From: Clitoria ternatea
Taxonomy: Eukaryota > Streptophyta > Magnoliopsida > Fabales > Fabaceae
Direction: 5' to 3'
DNA length: 64,000 bases
Assembly: GCA_037962975.1 (NCBI GenBank)
Contig: CM075670.1
Location: 152,772,501 to 152,836,500, forward strand
Positions within the stretch are counted from its first letter, which is position 1. Each line of letters starts with the position of its first letter. The notes under the pieces were generated by a model. It saw only the letters and a program-made list of their open reading frames with translations, was not told the DNA's origin and searched no databases. Below are positions 22,986 to 34,157 of this stretch, one piece after another. Both the position numbers and the translations under genes were made by a program.

Positions 22986-25722
22986 GAAAGTAAGTGTGAA
23001 ATTCTTGGACACTCAGTTCATGTCATTTATGATTCGGGTGCAACCCACTCTTTTATATCCGAGGATTGTGTTCGGTGATTGAGATTGCCGGTATGTTTGA
23101 TGAAAAATGCCCTTGTGGTTACCACCCCAACCGGTACTTGTCTCAGATCGGTTAACCAGTGTGATAATGTTGATATGCTTCTAGATGGGAGAAGATTTGT
23201 TGTGTCTTTTATTTGCTTACCTATGAACGGATTGGAGATCATACTTGGTATGGATTGGCTCTCCGCCAACAAAATTATGGTTGATTATCAACAACGGACC
23301 GTTATTTTCCATTCTTCTGATATAGGACAATTTGATGTGCAAGGTATAGCTCAACTTTGTGTGTTACTACCTCTTGCCGATGGGACAAGTGGTCCCGATC
23401 CCATTAATATTCCTGTGGTGTCTGAATTTTTGGATGTGTTTCCCGAAGAGATACCTGGCTTACCACCTCCACGGGAGGTTGAGTTTGCTATTGACCATGT
23501 ACCTGGTGCCGAACCAGTGTCTATTGCTCCTTATAGGATGTCTCCTATGGAGTTAGTTGAGCTAAAGAAGCAAGTTGAGGAACTACTTGAGAAGGAGTTT
23601 GTTCGACCCAGTGTGTCACCCTGGGGAGCTCCTATTTTATTAGTTAAGAAGAAGGATGGAACCATGCGGTTGTGTGTAGACTACCGCCAATTGAACAAGT
23701 TAACGATAAAGAATAGATATCCTTTACCTCGCATTGATGACCAGCTGGATTAATTAAGAGGTGCAGTGGTATTTTCGAAGATCAATTTGCGTTCCGGTTA
23801 TCATCAAATTTGGGTGAGAACCGAAGATGTTCCGAAGACTGTGTTTAGGACGCGATATGGCCACTACGAGTATGTGGTGATGCCATTTGGGGTGACTAAT
23901 GCTCTAGCGGTGTTCATGAGCTATATGAACCATATCTTTCATGAATACCTGGATCGTTTTGTTGTGGTGTTCATCGATGATATCTTAGTATATTCCAAGA
24001 GCCGTGAGGAGCACGAAGAACATTTGAAAGTGGTGTTGAACATTCTTAGAGAGAACCAGTTGTACGCTAAGCTCTCTAAATGTGAATTCTGGTTGACGAG
24101 CGTCCAGTTTCTCGGACATGTGATATCCGAAGATGGTATTTCGGTGGATTCTTCTAAGGTTGAAGCCGTTATGGCATGGCCTAGACCTACGTCGGTTACA
24201 GAAATCCAAAGTTTCCTTGGACTTGTCGGTTATTATTGGAGGTTCATTAAAGGCTTTTCTCGTCTTGCTAGACCTTTGACGAACTTGACAAGGAAGAACC
24301 AACCTTTTGTATGGACGGTCGAATGTGAGAGATGCTTCGAAGAGTTAAAAATGAGGCTGACTTCTGCGCCTATCTTGGCATTGCCTGATTTACAAGAAGA
24401 GTTTATGGTGTATTTTGATGCTTCTAAGCATGGACTTAGATGTGTGTTAATGCAGAAGGAACGTGAAGCTTATGCTTCACGCCAGTTACGACCTCATGAA
24501 GTTAATTACCCAACTCATGATTTGGAGTTGGCTGCGGTTGTGTTTGCCTTGAAGATTTGGCATCATTACCTGTATGGTTCGAGATTTGTGGTTTTTAGTG
24601 ACCACAAAAGTTTGAAATATCTTTTTGACCAAAAGGAATTAAATATGCGTCAGAGGAGATGGATGGAGTTCCTGAAAGACTATGATTTTAAGTTGATGTA
24701 CCATCCAGGAAAAGCCAATGTTGTTGTCGATGCTCTTAGTCGGAAATCCTTGCATGAGTCGGCCATGATGGTCAAAGAATTTGAATTGATTGAGGAATTT
24801 TGGAATTTGAATGTTGGAACCGAAGTTCAATCCTCCAAGAAGCTATGTTTTGCTACCTTGAAGATATGTAATGAGTTTTTGGAGCTTGTAAAAGAGAAAC
24901 AAAGAGATGATGATTATTTACAAGAGATGAGAAGATCTCAGGATAATGGAAAGAATTTATTTCTTGTGGAAGGTGTTGATGGTTTATGGCGAGTAAAAGG
25001 TCGTGTGTATGTACCTTCATTCAGAGATTGGAGACACACGGTGCTAGAGGAAGCACATAAAATCATTTTTAGCATTCATCCTGGTGCAACCAAGATGTAT
25101 CAAGATATAAAGAAAAATTTTTGGTGGCCCGAAATGAAACGTGATGTTGCCAACTTTGTAGCTGCATGCCTTACTTGTCAGAAGGCGAAAGTAGAACACC
25201 AGAGACCTTTGGGTACCTTGAGGCCACTTGATATTCCCGTTTGGAAGTGGGATGCGATTGCCATGGACTTTGTGTCCGGATTGTCGAGGACGAGGTCCTG
25301 ATGTGACAAAATCTAGGTGATTGTGGATCGTTTGACGAATAGTGCGCATTTCCTGCCGATCAGTATGAAGAGTTCCTTGCAGGATTTGGCACAGTTGTAC
25401 ATTTGGGAGATTATGAGATTACATGGTGTGCCATCAAGCATTGTTTCTGATCGTGACCCCCGATTCACTTCCCGATTCTGGGGAAGCTTACATGAGGCGA
25501 TGGGTTCAAAACTGAAGCTAAGTTCAGCGTACCATCCTTAGACTGATAGGCAGTCTGAGAGGACTATTCAAAGTCTTGAGGACTTACTGCGTGCTTGTGT
25601 TTTGGAGCACGGCAGTTCGTGGGAGAAATATTGGCCTCTGATCGAATTCACGTACAACAACAGTTTTCATTCTAGTATTGGTATGGCACCATACGAAGCA
25701 TTATATGGAAGGAGGTGTCGAA
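22986..25722 (+). pseudogene. pol: pol of element B: protease, RT, RNase H, integrase (5' part, split by element C)
   Basis: Continues in the gag frame. The aspartic protease has DSGATHSFIS (Asp codon 23031). Reverse transcriptase spans about 23430-24130, with RLCVDYRQLN, SGYHQIWV, VMPFGVTNA and catalytic FIDD (Asp codons 23976-23981). RNase H starts at about 24410 (YFDASKHG) and includes AYASRQL, DLELAAV, FSDHKSL and VDALSRK. Integrase has a zinc-binding HPGATKMYQ...CLTCQKAK (25077-25190), then the DDE core with AMDF, VSDRDPRF and SERTIQSLED. Stops: TGA 23076, TAA 23751, TGA 25299, TAG 25314, TAG 25539. Most fit C-to-T or G-to-A changes in Arg, Gln or Trp codons. The frame is cut in ...ALYGRRCR at 25722 by element C. 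Confidence 0.92.
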
Positions 25723-25783
25723 TGTAACATCCCAAAAATTTCAATCTCATGTGTAATTATTTTTAATTTAGGTCATTATTAAT
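25723..25783 (+). repeat. LTR1 of element C, first 61 bp (before the insertion of D)
   Basis: Identical by eye to the first 61 bp of LTR2 (45759) and LTR3 (53187). The last five bases, ttaat (25779-25783), are the left TSD of D; LTR1 resumes at 38416. Confidence 0.93.
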
Positions 25784-26690
25784 TGATCCGGTCCCAACAC
25801 CGGCCCCAAAGAGCATGGTTTTAATGCCTTGCCAGATCAGCATTTCGAACAGGAGAAATACGTTTCAAATCCTCTATGATTACTCTTATACGGAGTACAT
25901 ACCGCCAAGGCATGTGACTTCGCCAAGGCATGTAACTCCGCCAATGCTTGTTACTCTGCCAAGGCCTATTACTCCGCCAAGGTGGAAAGTATTAAAAAGA
26001 TTATACACATACATAAAGCATTTCCAATGCACACTACTCCGCCAAGCCATAGGCTTAATACAGGCGGAATACCAAAATTCCCATACTACGAAGCGAGCGC
26101 ATATTTATAACCCCGGCACGAGATTGACTCTGTCTTGAGAGGTTGAAAATGGGAATCAGGCTGTCACGCATAAGAGGGAACAACAAATAAAATAATGAAA
26201 CATTAACGCTTTCCAAGTGAGTGGAAATACCCACTACAGTGATGGTGCTCGTGAACGGCGCAGGGACTCACTACCTTTCTTGCATTATGCCTGAAAACAA
26301 GGAACGAGTCCTACCAATAATAGAGCACCAGTAACAGGTATATAAACCTCAGCAAAAAGTTATAGGGGGGATCCCCCCTAATTCTGAACCTTACACTCAT
26401 ACTTGCATAATTCTCTCAGATTTGCTTTCTAAGTCTAACAGTACTTCAAAATACTGACTTGAGCGTCGGAGAATAATTGCAGGTACAACCACCAATTGTG
26501 TCAAGGCAAAGGAGGCTATTCCAGGCGGACTACTATACCGCCGCAGAGTGCATTGTACTACGCCCCAGTATACAAGAGTACTCCATATTTGTATCTGTAT
26601 AAGGCCCTCCTCATATCAGATTTTACCTGACATGTACATTTTGAATTGTTTGACAATCATACCTTTACACCCCCTGTAAAGAACAGTTCA
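25784..26690 (+). repeat. 5' LTR of element D
   Basis: 907 bp, TGATCCGG...AGTTCA, paired with 37468-38410. A TATA box (tatataaa) lies at 26339-26346. An 18-bp minisatellite of ccgccaaggcatgt-type units lies at about 25908-25985 with four units against six in the 3' LTR. Apart from that the two LTRs differ at few positions, indicating a comparatively recent insertion. Confidence 0.92.
26339..26346 (+). promoter_or_regulatory. TATA box of element D LTR
   Basis: tatataaa in aacaggtatataaacctc, conserved at 38059-38066 in the 3' LTR. It is the likely core promoter for the genomic RNA of D. Confidence 0.65.
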
Positions 26691-26710
26691 TTGGCACGCC
26701 CAGTGGGACC
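26691..26710 (+). promoter_or_regulatory. Primer-binding site of element D
   Basis: The bases following the 5' LTR are ttggcacgcccagtgggacc, with the TGG start expected for the 3' CCA end of a tRNA. I did not assign the tRNA with confidence. Element E has a related site (4258-4278). Confidence 0.7.
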
Positions 26711-26764
26711 TGTAAAATTGGTAATCCCACAATCCTTGAACAATTTCCATTACATTCATCATCA

Positions 26765-28430
26765 ATGGAAAGACCAGGACCAGAAGTGCAGACTGAGGAT
26801 TCTCCTCCATGCAATCCTAGACGTCTAAGCTTTGACAACGATACTCACAAAAGGGCAACGCATGTTGGCTCTCCAGATCCAAGAGATGACATGATCAGAA
26901 TGTTGAGGGAAGAAATTGCAGAGCTTCGACGTGAAAAGGCGAATCCCATACACGAGAAAGCGGGCCCTACAAAACAGCCGCACCATGAATCGCATGTATT
27001 AGAGGAATCGAGTACCCCAAATTACTCTCGCATCCCTACTTACATGGATGAGCAACGAAGCCTTCCACTGGCAAATGCCCACCATCATGAGGGAAGAAGA
27101 GTCGTTTCAAATACATCCCCATCGGGATACAAGATGAGTATCCCATTTTCCAAAAGACTGATGAATGCGCATGTCCCCAGACATTTGCAAACTATGCAAC
27201 CCATTTCCATAGGAAAATACACCGGGGAGACAGATCCTTCTAAGCATTTAGATGCTTACATCTATGAAGCTATGTTCTTAGGTGCGGAAGAAGATGTCAT
27301 GTGCAGAATGTTTCCCAGGACCCTCACAGGTGAAGCTCTTAGCTGGTTCAAGAGTTTGCCTTCAGGTTCCATTGATTCATGGGAGGACTTGGCCACAGCT
27401 TTTGGCAGTCACTTTGTAATCTCTAGGGATGCGCCTAGAACCTCCCATACCTTGGCTCAGACCAAGGAAGGTGACAAAGAGTCTCTAAAGGATTTTCTGA
27501 AGAGATTTTATAAAGAGGCGGCCATGGTCCCTGACTTGACAGAAGCGATCCAGTTGCATATCCTCATCGAGGCCATGCAGCCGAAATCGCCCTTTGCTTT
27601 GTCGTTGGCAAAAGGACCTCCATCCACCATGGAGGAGTTTCGCAGAAAAGCATCCAAGTACGTAGGTATTGAGATGCACTTGGAAGCCACTGCATCTCGC
27701 AATAAACCACCCATTTCAGCTCCACACCATGATAAAGATAAAGAAAAATCATCCAGGAATGATAAGTTCCCTCAGAAAGATAAGGCGGGGAACCGACCCT
27801 TCAAACAGCAAGATAGACGTGTGTTTAATTTTGCTCATTATGCACCCCTGAACACGACATATGAGCAAATCTTGCGTGAAATAGGATGGACTACCCTCAA
27901 CATTTACGGGGTTCAACGTCCACCTCCACTCAGACGCGGTGGGAATCCAAAGAAATATTGTGAGTTCCACGAGTTAGTTAGCCATACCACGGAGGAGTGC
28001 AAGCAATTCAAAAACACCATCGAGGTGCTTATTCGTAAAGGCAAACTGAAACATTATTTGTTTAAGGGTAAATCTCATGATGAGCCAGAGAGGTTTGAAA
28101 AACGACCTCGTGATCGTTCTCCGGATCCTGATAACACTCGGGAGCCAAAACGCACAGCGGCAACAGAAAAACAAAAGAGTATTGTTCCGGAGTCTGCCCA
28201 AAGAGAACCAAGCCCTGAACCCAGATCGCGGGGCAAAAGGCAGGTGGTAGATATGATTGCTGGGGGCTTTGCTGGGGGCGGACCCTTAATCACCGCGAGG
28301 AAAAACCATCATCGTATGATCTTGTCTGTGCAAGGCAAGAGCAAAGAATATCGCCCATTCAGGAACGGGGTTCAGACTCCGCCTATAACCTTCACAGACG
28401 ACGATTTTGGCCCTACTATTCCTGAAGGAG
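26765..28430 (+). CDS. gag: gag region of element D
   Basis: Opens at ATG 26765, 75 bp after the LTR, and continues in frame into protease. A short coiled coil lies near residues 38-60 (DDMIRMLREEIAELRREK). The retrotransposon gag domain is at residues ~147-275 (YTGETDPSKHLDAY, CRMFPRTLTGEALSWF, SLKDFLKRFY). A charged Lys/Arg-rich stretch follows, then a nucleocapsid motif at residues ~399-412, CEFHELVSHTTEEC, in which the second Cys of the usual CCHC is His, as is common in Tat elements. A second basic linker (residues ~440-500) precedes protease. This part has no stops. The boundary to protease is approximate because the polyprotein would be cut post-translationally. Confidence 0.88.
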
Positions 28431-31400
28431 AAGACGCAGTAGTGATTATTGCAGTAATCGCTAATATGGATGTAAAACGCATCCTAGTTGATCAGGGAAG
28501 TTCCTGCGATGTTATCTTTTATGACTGTTTTAAACGCACGGGATTAACTGATGCAGATTTGCAACCATATACGCAGGACCTTACAGCCTTCAATAGCGCC
28601 AAACAGCCCACCAAAGGCTACTTGGACACGAGAATTACTTTTGATGGCGAACCTGGAGCAAGGGCTGTGAAATCCAGGATTCTTGTCATTGATGTGAAAT
28701 CTCCATACAATGGCATCATTAGGCGGCCTACCCTGAACGCCATGGAAGCCATCGTTTTAACCCTCCACTTGTTAATCAAATTCATTGACAAAGATAATCA
28801 AGTCTCATCTGTAAGGGGTGACCAAGAAATGGCTCGCTATTGCTACAATTTGAGTCTTAACATGGTAAAGCTTGAAGCCATGTCTAAGAAAAGAAAGTTG
28901 AATGAAGGGAGCAGTGCGGCGGCGTCCGTCAATTTGGTGGATCTTGACCCCAGGGCGGAGTCTTCTGTAGACCCACTGAACCCTTTGAAACCAACTCCTG
29001 ATGGTGGTTCCAAGTCTATTGTTTTGGGTAGCACCCCGGAACAGATTACAAACATCAATGACAAGCTTGAGGCCAACATAGAGGCAAAACTAATTGCACT
29101 TCTCCATGAGTATAAAGAAATTTTCACTTGGACCGCTACAGACATGCCTGGCATGGATCCCAACTTTTGTTGTCACCGCCTGGCGGTGTACCCTGAAACT
29201 AAGCCTGTAGCACAAAAGAAACGGCGTATGGGTTCAGCTAAACAAAAAGCTGCCTGTGAGCAAACAGAGGAACTCCTCAAGGCGGGGTTCATCAAGGAAC
29301 TCCGTTACTCCTCCTGGTTGTCTAACGTGGTCATGGTATAGAAAGCCAATGGCAAGTGGCGTATGTGTATAGACTATGTTTATTTGAATAAATGTTGTCC
29401 CAAGGATCCATACCCTCTCCCCAACATTGATAGATTGGTTGACGATTCTTCAGGATACAAGTATCTATCTTTTATGGATGCTTACTCCGGTTACAACCAA
29501 ATTCCAATGTGTGAGGATGATCAAGAGAAGACAGCGTTTGTTAATGATAAAGGAGTCTTCTGCTACAACGTCATGCCATTTGGGTGTAAAAACGCCGGGG
29601 CAACCTACCAGCGCATGATCAACAAAGTTTTTGAGGGTATGCACACAAAGCTGGTAGAAGTTTATATTGATGATATTATTGCCAAGACCCCGGAAGGAGG
29701 AAACCATGTTGAAGATCTACGCCTCATTTTTCAACACCTACAACAATATGATATGAGGCTCAACCCTTTAAAATGCACATTCGCTGTCCTTGGTGGTAGA
29801 TTTTTGGGCTTCATGTTGACACAAAGAGGTATAGAGGCTAATCCTGATAAATGCCGCGTTATCCAGGAGTTGCAGAGCCCCAAAACACTAAAAGAGGTAT
29901 AATCCCTCAACGGCAAAATCACTGCTCTAGCACGATTCATGCCAAAAATGGCTCATCACTCTCTTCCCTTGTACAAAATGCTGAAAAAAGACAAGAAATT
30001 CAGTTGGGGCCCAGAGCAAGAGGCGGCTTTCCAAAGCTTGAAAAATGTCTTGGCCAGCCCTCCAATCCTGGTAAGACCAAGCCCAGGTGAGCAACTCATC
30101 ATTTATTTGTCTGTTTCAGATGAGGCTTTAGCAGTAGCTCTGGTCAAGGAAACAGTTGAAGGCCAACGATCGGTGTACTTCACCGGTAAAACATTGCATG
30201 GCGCAGAATGTCGTTATCAGAAGATTGAAAAGGCAGCGCTTACAGTTGTTTGGGCTTCACGACGCCTAAGACCATACTTTTATGCCCATCCTATCTTGAT
30301 TCGCACAGACTTGCCACTTCGTACTATACTGTTCAAACTAGACCTGGCTGGAAGAATGATCAAATGGGCCGTAGAACTCTCTGAATTCGATATATCCTAC
30401 GAACCAAGAACTGCTATCAAGGCACAAGTCCTAACAGACTTTGTAGTTGAATTAACAGGCTCTAGCCCAGATGCAGATCATTCACATTGGACAATATACG
30501 TTGATGGATCTTTAAATAGCAAAGGATGTGGGGCAGGAATTGTTGTGGAAAGCGATGACGGGGTACATCTCGAAATTTCATTACACTTCACCTTCACTAC
30601 GTCTAACAATCAGGCGGAGTATGAAGCCTGCTTGGCCGGACTCAGAGCAGCACAAGATATTGGGGCCAAAACTGTAACCTTATGCAGTGATTCTCAATTA
30701 GTCATCTCGTAAATTCTTGGCGAATATCAGGCTAAAGAACCTTTGCTGCAACAATATCTAAACTGTGTTAATGAGTTAAAGCAACGCTTCGACGAAGTCA
30801 CTTTCAAACATGTACCTCGGGAAGAAAATACACGTGCTGATATCCTCTCCAGGTTGGCTAGCACAAAGAAGGCAGGATGCACAACTACGGTTGTACAAAG
30901 TACCTTGGCGGAGCCAAGTATTTCCTTTCCTTCCTCAATGTGTATGATTAGAAGCCGCTCCTTTGATGACAATTCCTGGGTAGCACCGATAGTTCGTTAC
31001 CTTGTTAATGGGCAATTACTCACAGATGATCTTGAGCGACGGAAACTAAAGAAAGAAGCACCTTATTATACGCTCCTAGACGGACAGTTATACCACCGAG
31101 GAATTTCTGTTCCTTACTTAATATGCATAAACGAAAATGAGGTGCAAGCCGTTTTAGAAGAAGTCCATGAAGGGCAGTGTGGGCACCATCCGGGGGCACG
31201 TAGTCTAATGAGAAAAATACTCAGAGCTGGGTATTGGTGGCCTACCCTGAAGCATGACTCCGCCTCATATGTTCAGAAGTGCGATCAATGTCAACGATTT
31301 ACAAACCTTTATCACACTCCGGCGGAAGAAATGTCATCATCAATAACGCCTTGGCCTTTCTATCAATGGGGCATGGATATCTTAGGTCCATTCCCAACTG

Positions 31401-32179
31401 CGCCTGGCGGTATCAAGTACTTGATAGTTGGCGTTGATTACTTCACCAAATGGATTGAAGCAGAGGCAGTGGTGCATATTACATCAGCCAGGGCTCGTAG
31501 GTTCGTATACAAAAATATCATTGCATGTTTCAGAGTCCCTGGATGCATAGTTACTGATAATGGCACCCAATTCACAGATCATAAGTTCACTGAACTCCTA
31601 GAAAATCTCAGCATTACACAGATTTTCTCTTCTGTGGAGCATCCTCAAACTAATGGCCAAGCTGAAGTTGCCAACAGAGAAATTTTGAAAGGCCTTAAGA
31701 AACGCCTTGGTGAAGCAAAGGGAGATTGGGCAAATCAATTATGCCACGTTTTGTGGGCATATCGAACAACCCCTCACTCTACCACAAATGAATCCCCATA
31801 TCGGCTGACATATGGAGTCGAGGCTATTATTCCTGTTGAATTGGAAGCCCATTCAGCTCGAATCCTCCACTTCAATGAAGAAGCCAATCAACAGAACCTC
31901 GCCCATGAACTCGAGGTCTTGGCAGAATTGAGAGAGGAAGCCTTTGTGCAGGATCAAGCTGCTAAAGCAAAAGCCGCCAAACGGTATAACACTCATGTTT
32001 CTGAACGCCGTTTCAAAGAAGGAGATTTGGTTTTGAGAAGGGAAAATATCGGCAATAAATTTGCACACCAAGGCAAATTGGCGCCAACCTGGGAAGGTCC
32101 ATACCGAGTCATCGAAGCTCTGGGCAAAGGCACATACCGCCTAGAAAACTTAGATGGCACTCCGGTCAGGAATAAATGA
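28431..32179 (+). pseudogene. pol: pol of element D: protease, RT, RNase H, archaeal-type RNase H, integrase
   Basis: Same frame as gag, ending at TGA 32177-32179; the combined frame is 1804 codons. Protease: ILVDQGSSCDVIF (about 28480), active-site Asp present. RT: PYPLPNIDRLVD, MDAYSGYNQI, VMPFGCKNAGATYQRM and catalytic YIDD (29663-29674). The first RNase H (about 30080-30420) has lost its first catalytic motif (YLSVSDEA). The second RNase H (30484-30870) has YVDGS, NNQAEYEA, CSDSQLV and ADILSRLA. Integrase: HHPGARSLM...CDQCQRF, then MDILGPFP, VTDNGTQF, GQAEVANRE, and a basic C-terminus without chromodomain. Stops at 29339 (TAG), 29900 (TAA) and 30710 (TAA) break it; the last two fit Gln codons changed by C to T. 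Confidence 0.92.
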
Positions 32180-32486
32180 AACATTTTAAATTTACACATA
32201 TATTACAGCTAGTTGGGTAATACGGTATGTTCTCTCTCCTAACTTAAGGTTCTTCCCAAATGGGCTTTCCTTGAAAAGGCTTCGACGAGACATACCCCAA
32301 CTCAGCTCTTTATGTAGTTCCATCATTAATAAAATTCCTTCCTACATTCAATCTTCATTCTAATCTTTATGGCAGAACTTGTTCCCATGCAGATAAGACA
32401 CCGGCTCCAACAATTGAAGCATAAAAGCATAACTCTTTATTCCATAAAGATCATCCAACATGCAACAAAGCTTCATAAACGAAGTC
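32180..32486 (+). other. Post-pol non-coding segment of element D
   Basis: Includes ggttcttcccaaatgggctttccttg near 32248, resembling a conserved box I recall after integrase in Tat and Athila elements. No reading frame of interest. Confidence 0.45.
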
Positions 32487-32947
32487 AAAAAACTCCTTGG
32501 GGGGAAAGGATTGGTGTCACAGCTTATGCTGCACCATACCGACCCCAAGGTACAAAAAACTCCTTGGGGGGAAAGGGATTGGTGTCATGGCTTATGCTGC
32601 ACCATACCAACCCCAAGGTACAAAAAACTCCTTGGGGGGAAAGGATTGGTGTCACAGCTTATGCTGCACCATACCGACCCCAAGGTACAAAAAACTCCTT
32701 GGGGGGAAAGGATTGGTATCACAGCCTATGCTGCACCATACCGACCCCAAGGTACAAAAAACTCCTTGGGGGGAAAGGATTGGTGTCACAGCCTATGCTG
32801 CACCATACCGACCCCAAGGTCCAGCAAAATTCTTACAGGAAGAATTGGTGTCACAGCTTATGCTGCACCATACCGCCTCCAAGGTTCAACAAACTTCTTA
32901 CGAGAAGGACTGGTGTCACAGCTTATGCTGCACCATACCAACCCTGG
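32487..32947 (+). repeat. 67-bp tandem array in element D, about 7 hairpin-forming units
   Basis: Unit starts at 32487, 32554, 32622, 32689 and 32756 are near identical; two further units to about 32947 are diverged. Each unit has an outer inverted pair CCTTGGGG / CCCCAAGG. Inside it is a tight hairpin: TGGTG, a tca bulge, CAGC, loop TTAT, GCTG, CACCA. Across unit junctions CCCCAAGG also faces the next CCTTGGGG over an 11-nt loop. Because 67 is not a multiple of three and the unit has few stops, all three forward frames stay open, giving spurious 156-195-residue frames. Confidence 0.92.
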
Positions 32948-33040
32948 ATTCAATAATTTTCACTTGATCAGGAGATACACTCCAATTCAAATTCAAAGGG
33001 ATGAACGCTCCATCCAAACCCTTACTCCGCCCAACTGCTA

Positions 33041-33120
33041 ATGTTTCGTAGAGTACATAATCGACAAACTCAAGCACTATCAACAAGTCCAAGTAAGTAT
33101 AATACTGGTAAAAATTATGC
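33041..33120 (+). other. Spacer between the two arrays of element D
   Basis: Short unique sequence leading into the 48-bp array; with 32948-33040 it separates the two arrays. Nothing identified. Confidence 0.5.
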
Positions 33121-33840
33121 TTCATTGAAATTCTTAAGAGGCTACTCCGCCTCATTACAGAATTCTACTTCATTGAAATTCTTAAGAGGCTACTCCACCT
33201 CATTACAGAATTCTACTTCATTGAAATTCTTAAGAGGCTACTCCGCCTCATTACAGAATTCTACTTCATTGAAATTCTTAAGAGGCTACTCCGCCTCATT
33301 ATAGAATTCTACTTCATTGAAATTCTTAAGAGGCTACTCCGCCTCATTACAGAATTCTACTTCATTGAAATTCTTAAGAGGCTACTCCGCCTCATTATAG
33401 AATTCTACTTCATTGAAATTCTTAAGAGGCTACTCCGCCTCATTACAGAATTCTACTTCATTGAAATTCTTAAGAGGCTACTCCGCCTCATTACAGAATT
33501 CTACTTCATTGAAATTCTTAAGAGGCTACTCCGCCTCATTACAGAATTCTACTTCATTAAAATTCTTAAGAGGCTACTCCGCCTCATTATAGAATTCTAC
33601 TTCATTGAAATTCTTAAGAGGCTACTCCGCCTCATTACAGAATTCTACTTCATTGAAATTCTTAAGAGGCTACTCCGCCTCATTATAGAATTCTACTTCA
33701 TTGAAATTCTTAAGAGGCTACTCCGCCTCATTACAGAATTCTACTTCATTGAAATTCTTAAGAGGCTACTCCGCCTCATTACAGAATTCTACTTCATTGA
33801 AATTCTTAAGAGGCTACTCCGCCTCATTAAAGGATTTTAC
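33121..33840 (+). repeat. 48-bp tandem array in element D, 15 units
   Basis: Fifteen units of exactly 48 bp (720 bp), followed by a degenerate sixteenth (33841 to about 33885). Units differ at only a few sites (cattacag or cattatag; one cca variant at 33198). Each unit holds nested inverted repeats: AATTCT...AGAATT outside and GAGGC-tactcc-GCCTC inside, so each can form a hairpin. As 48 is a multiple of three, one frame reads a 16-residue repeat (LKFLRGYSASLQNSTS), broken where the tat variant makes a stop. No start or context supports translation. Confidence 0.95.
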
Positions 33841-33885
33841 TTCATTAAAATTCACAAAAAGGTTATTCTGCCTCGTTATACTTAG

Positions 33886-34157
33886 TCATATTTCATCAGT
33901 CCTCAAACGATTAATCCGCCTTATTAATAGCATTTTACAAGGCACAACTCCTACGGACTCAAACACCGTTTATATGAACAAGTATAAATTTATAGAAATT
34001 ATACTTTATTAAATATTGTCAAGAATTGATAAGGGATCCAGAGCCTATCCTGGAACAAGGCAATATTATTAAAGTGCAAAAAATAAAATTTGCAAAGAAA
34101 CCCCGGAGCTAATCTTTAAGACTCGGGTGGCACTCCTTCTTGGTGGGTGGAGCTAGG
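33886..34157. other. Non-coding spacer at the 3' side of the antisense gene
   Basis: AT-rich, with no motif recognised. It lies just beyond the stop codon of the reverse-strand ORF and would hold that transcript's 3' untranslated region if it is expressed. Confidence 0.45.

Noticed and set aside
22326..23012. 228-residue minus-strand frame opposite B gag
   Set aside because: It is a shadow of the gag and nucleocapsid coding strand, which has clear domains; no motif on this strand.
23430..25300. Endogenous pararetrovirus as source of the RT and RNase H
   Set aside because: Integrase, chromodomain, LTRs, PBS, polypurine tract and TSDs show a Ty3/gypsy retrotransposon; no movement protein or other pararetroviral gene seen.
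32369..33041. Three overlapping 156-195-residue repeat proteins
   Set aside because: The 67-bp period keeps all three frames open at once; this is a property of the array, with no start context or homology.
33121..33840. CRISPR-like array
   Set aside because: The units are directly tandem with no unique spacers, and the context is a plant retrotransposon.
33041..34012. 16-residue repeat protein from the 48-bp array
   Set aside because: The frame is open only because 48 is a multiple of three; variants introduce stops, and nothing upstream supports translation.
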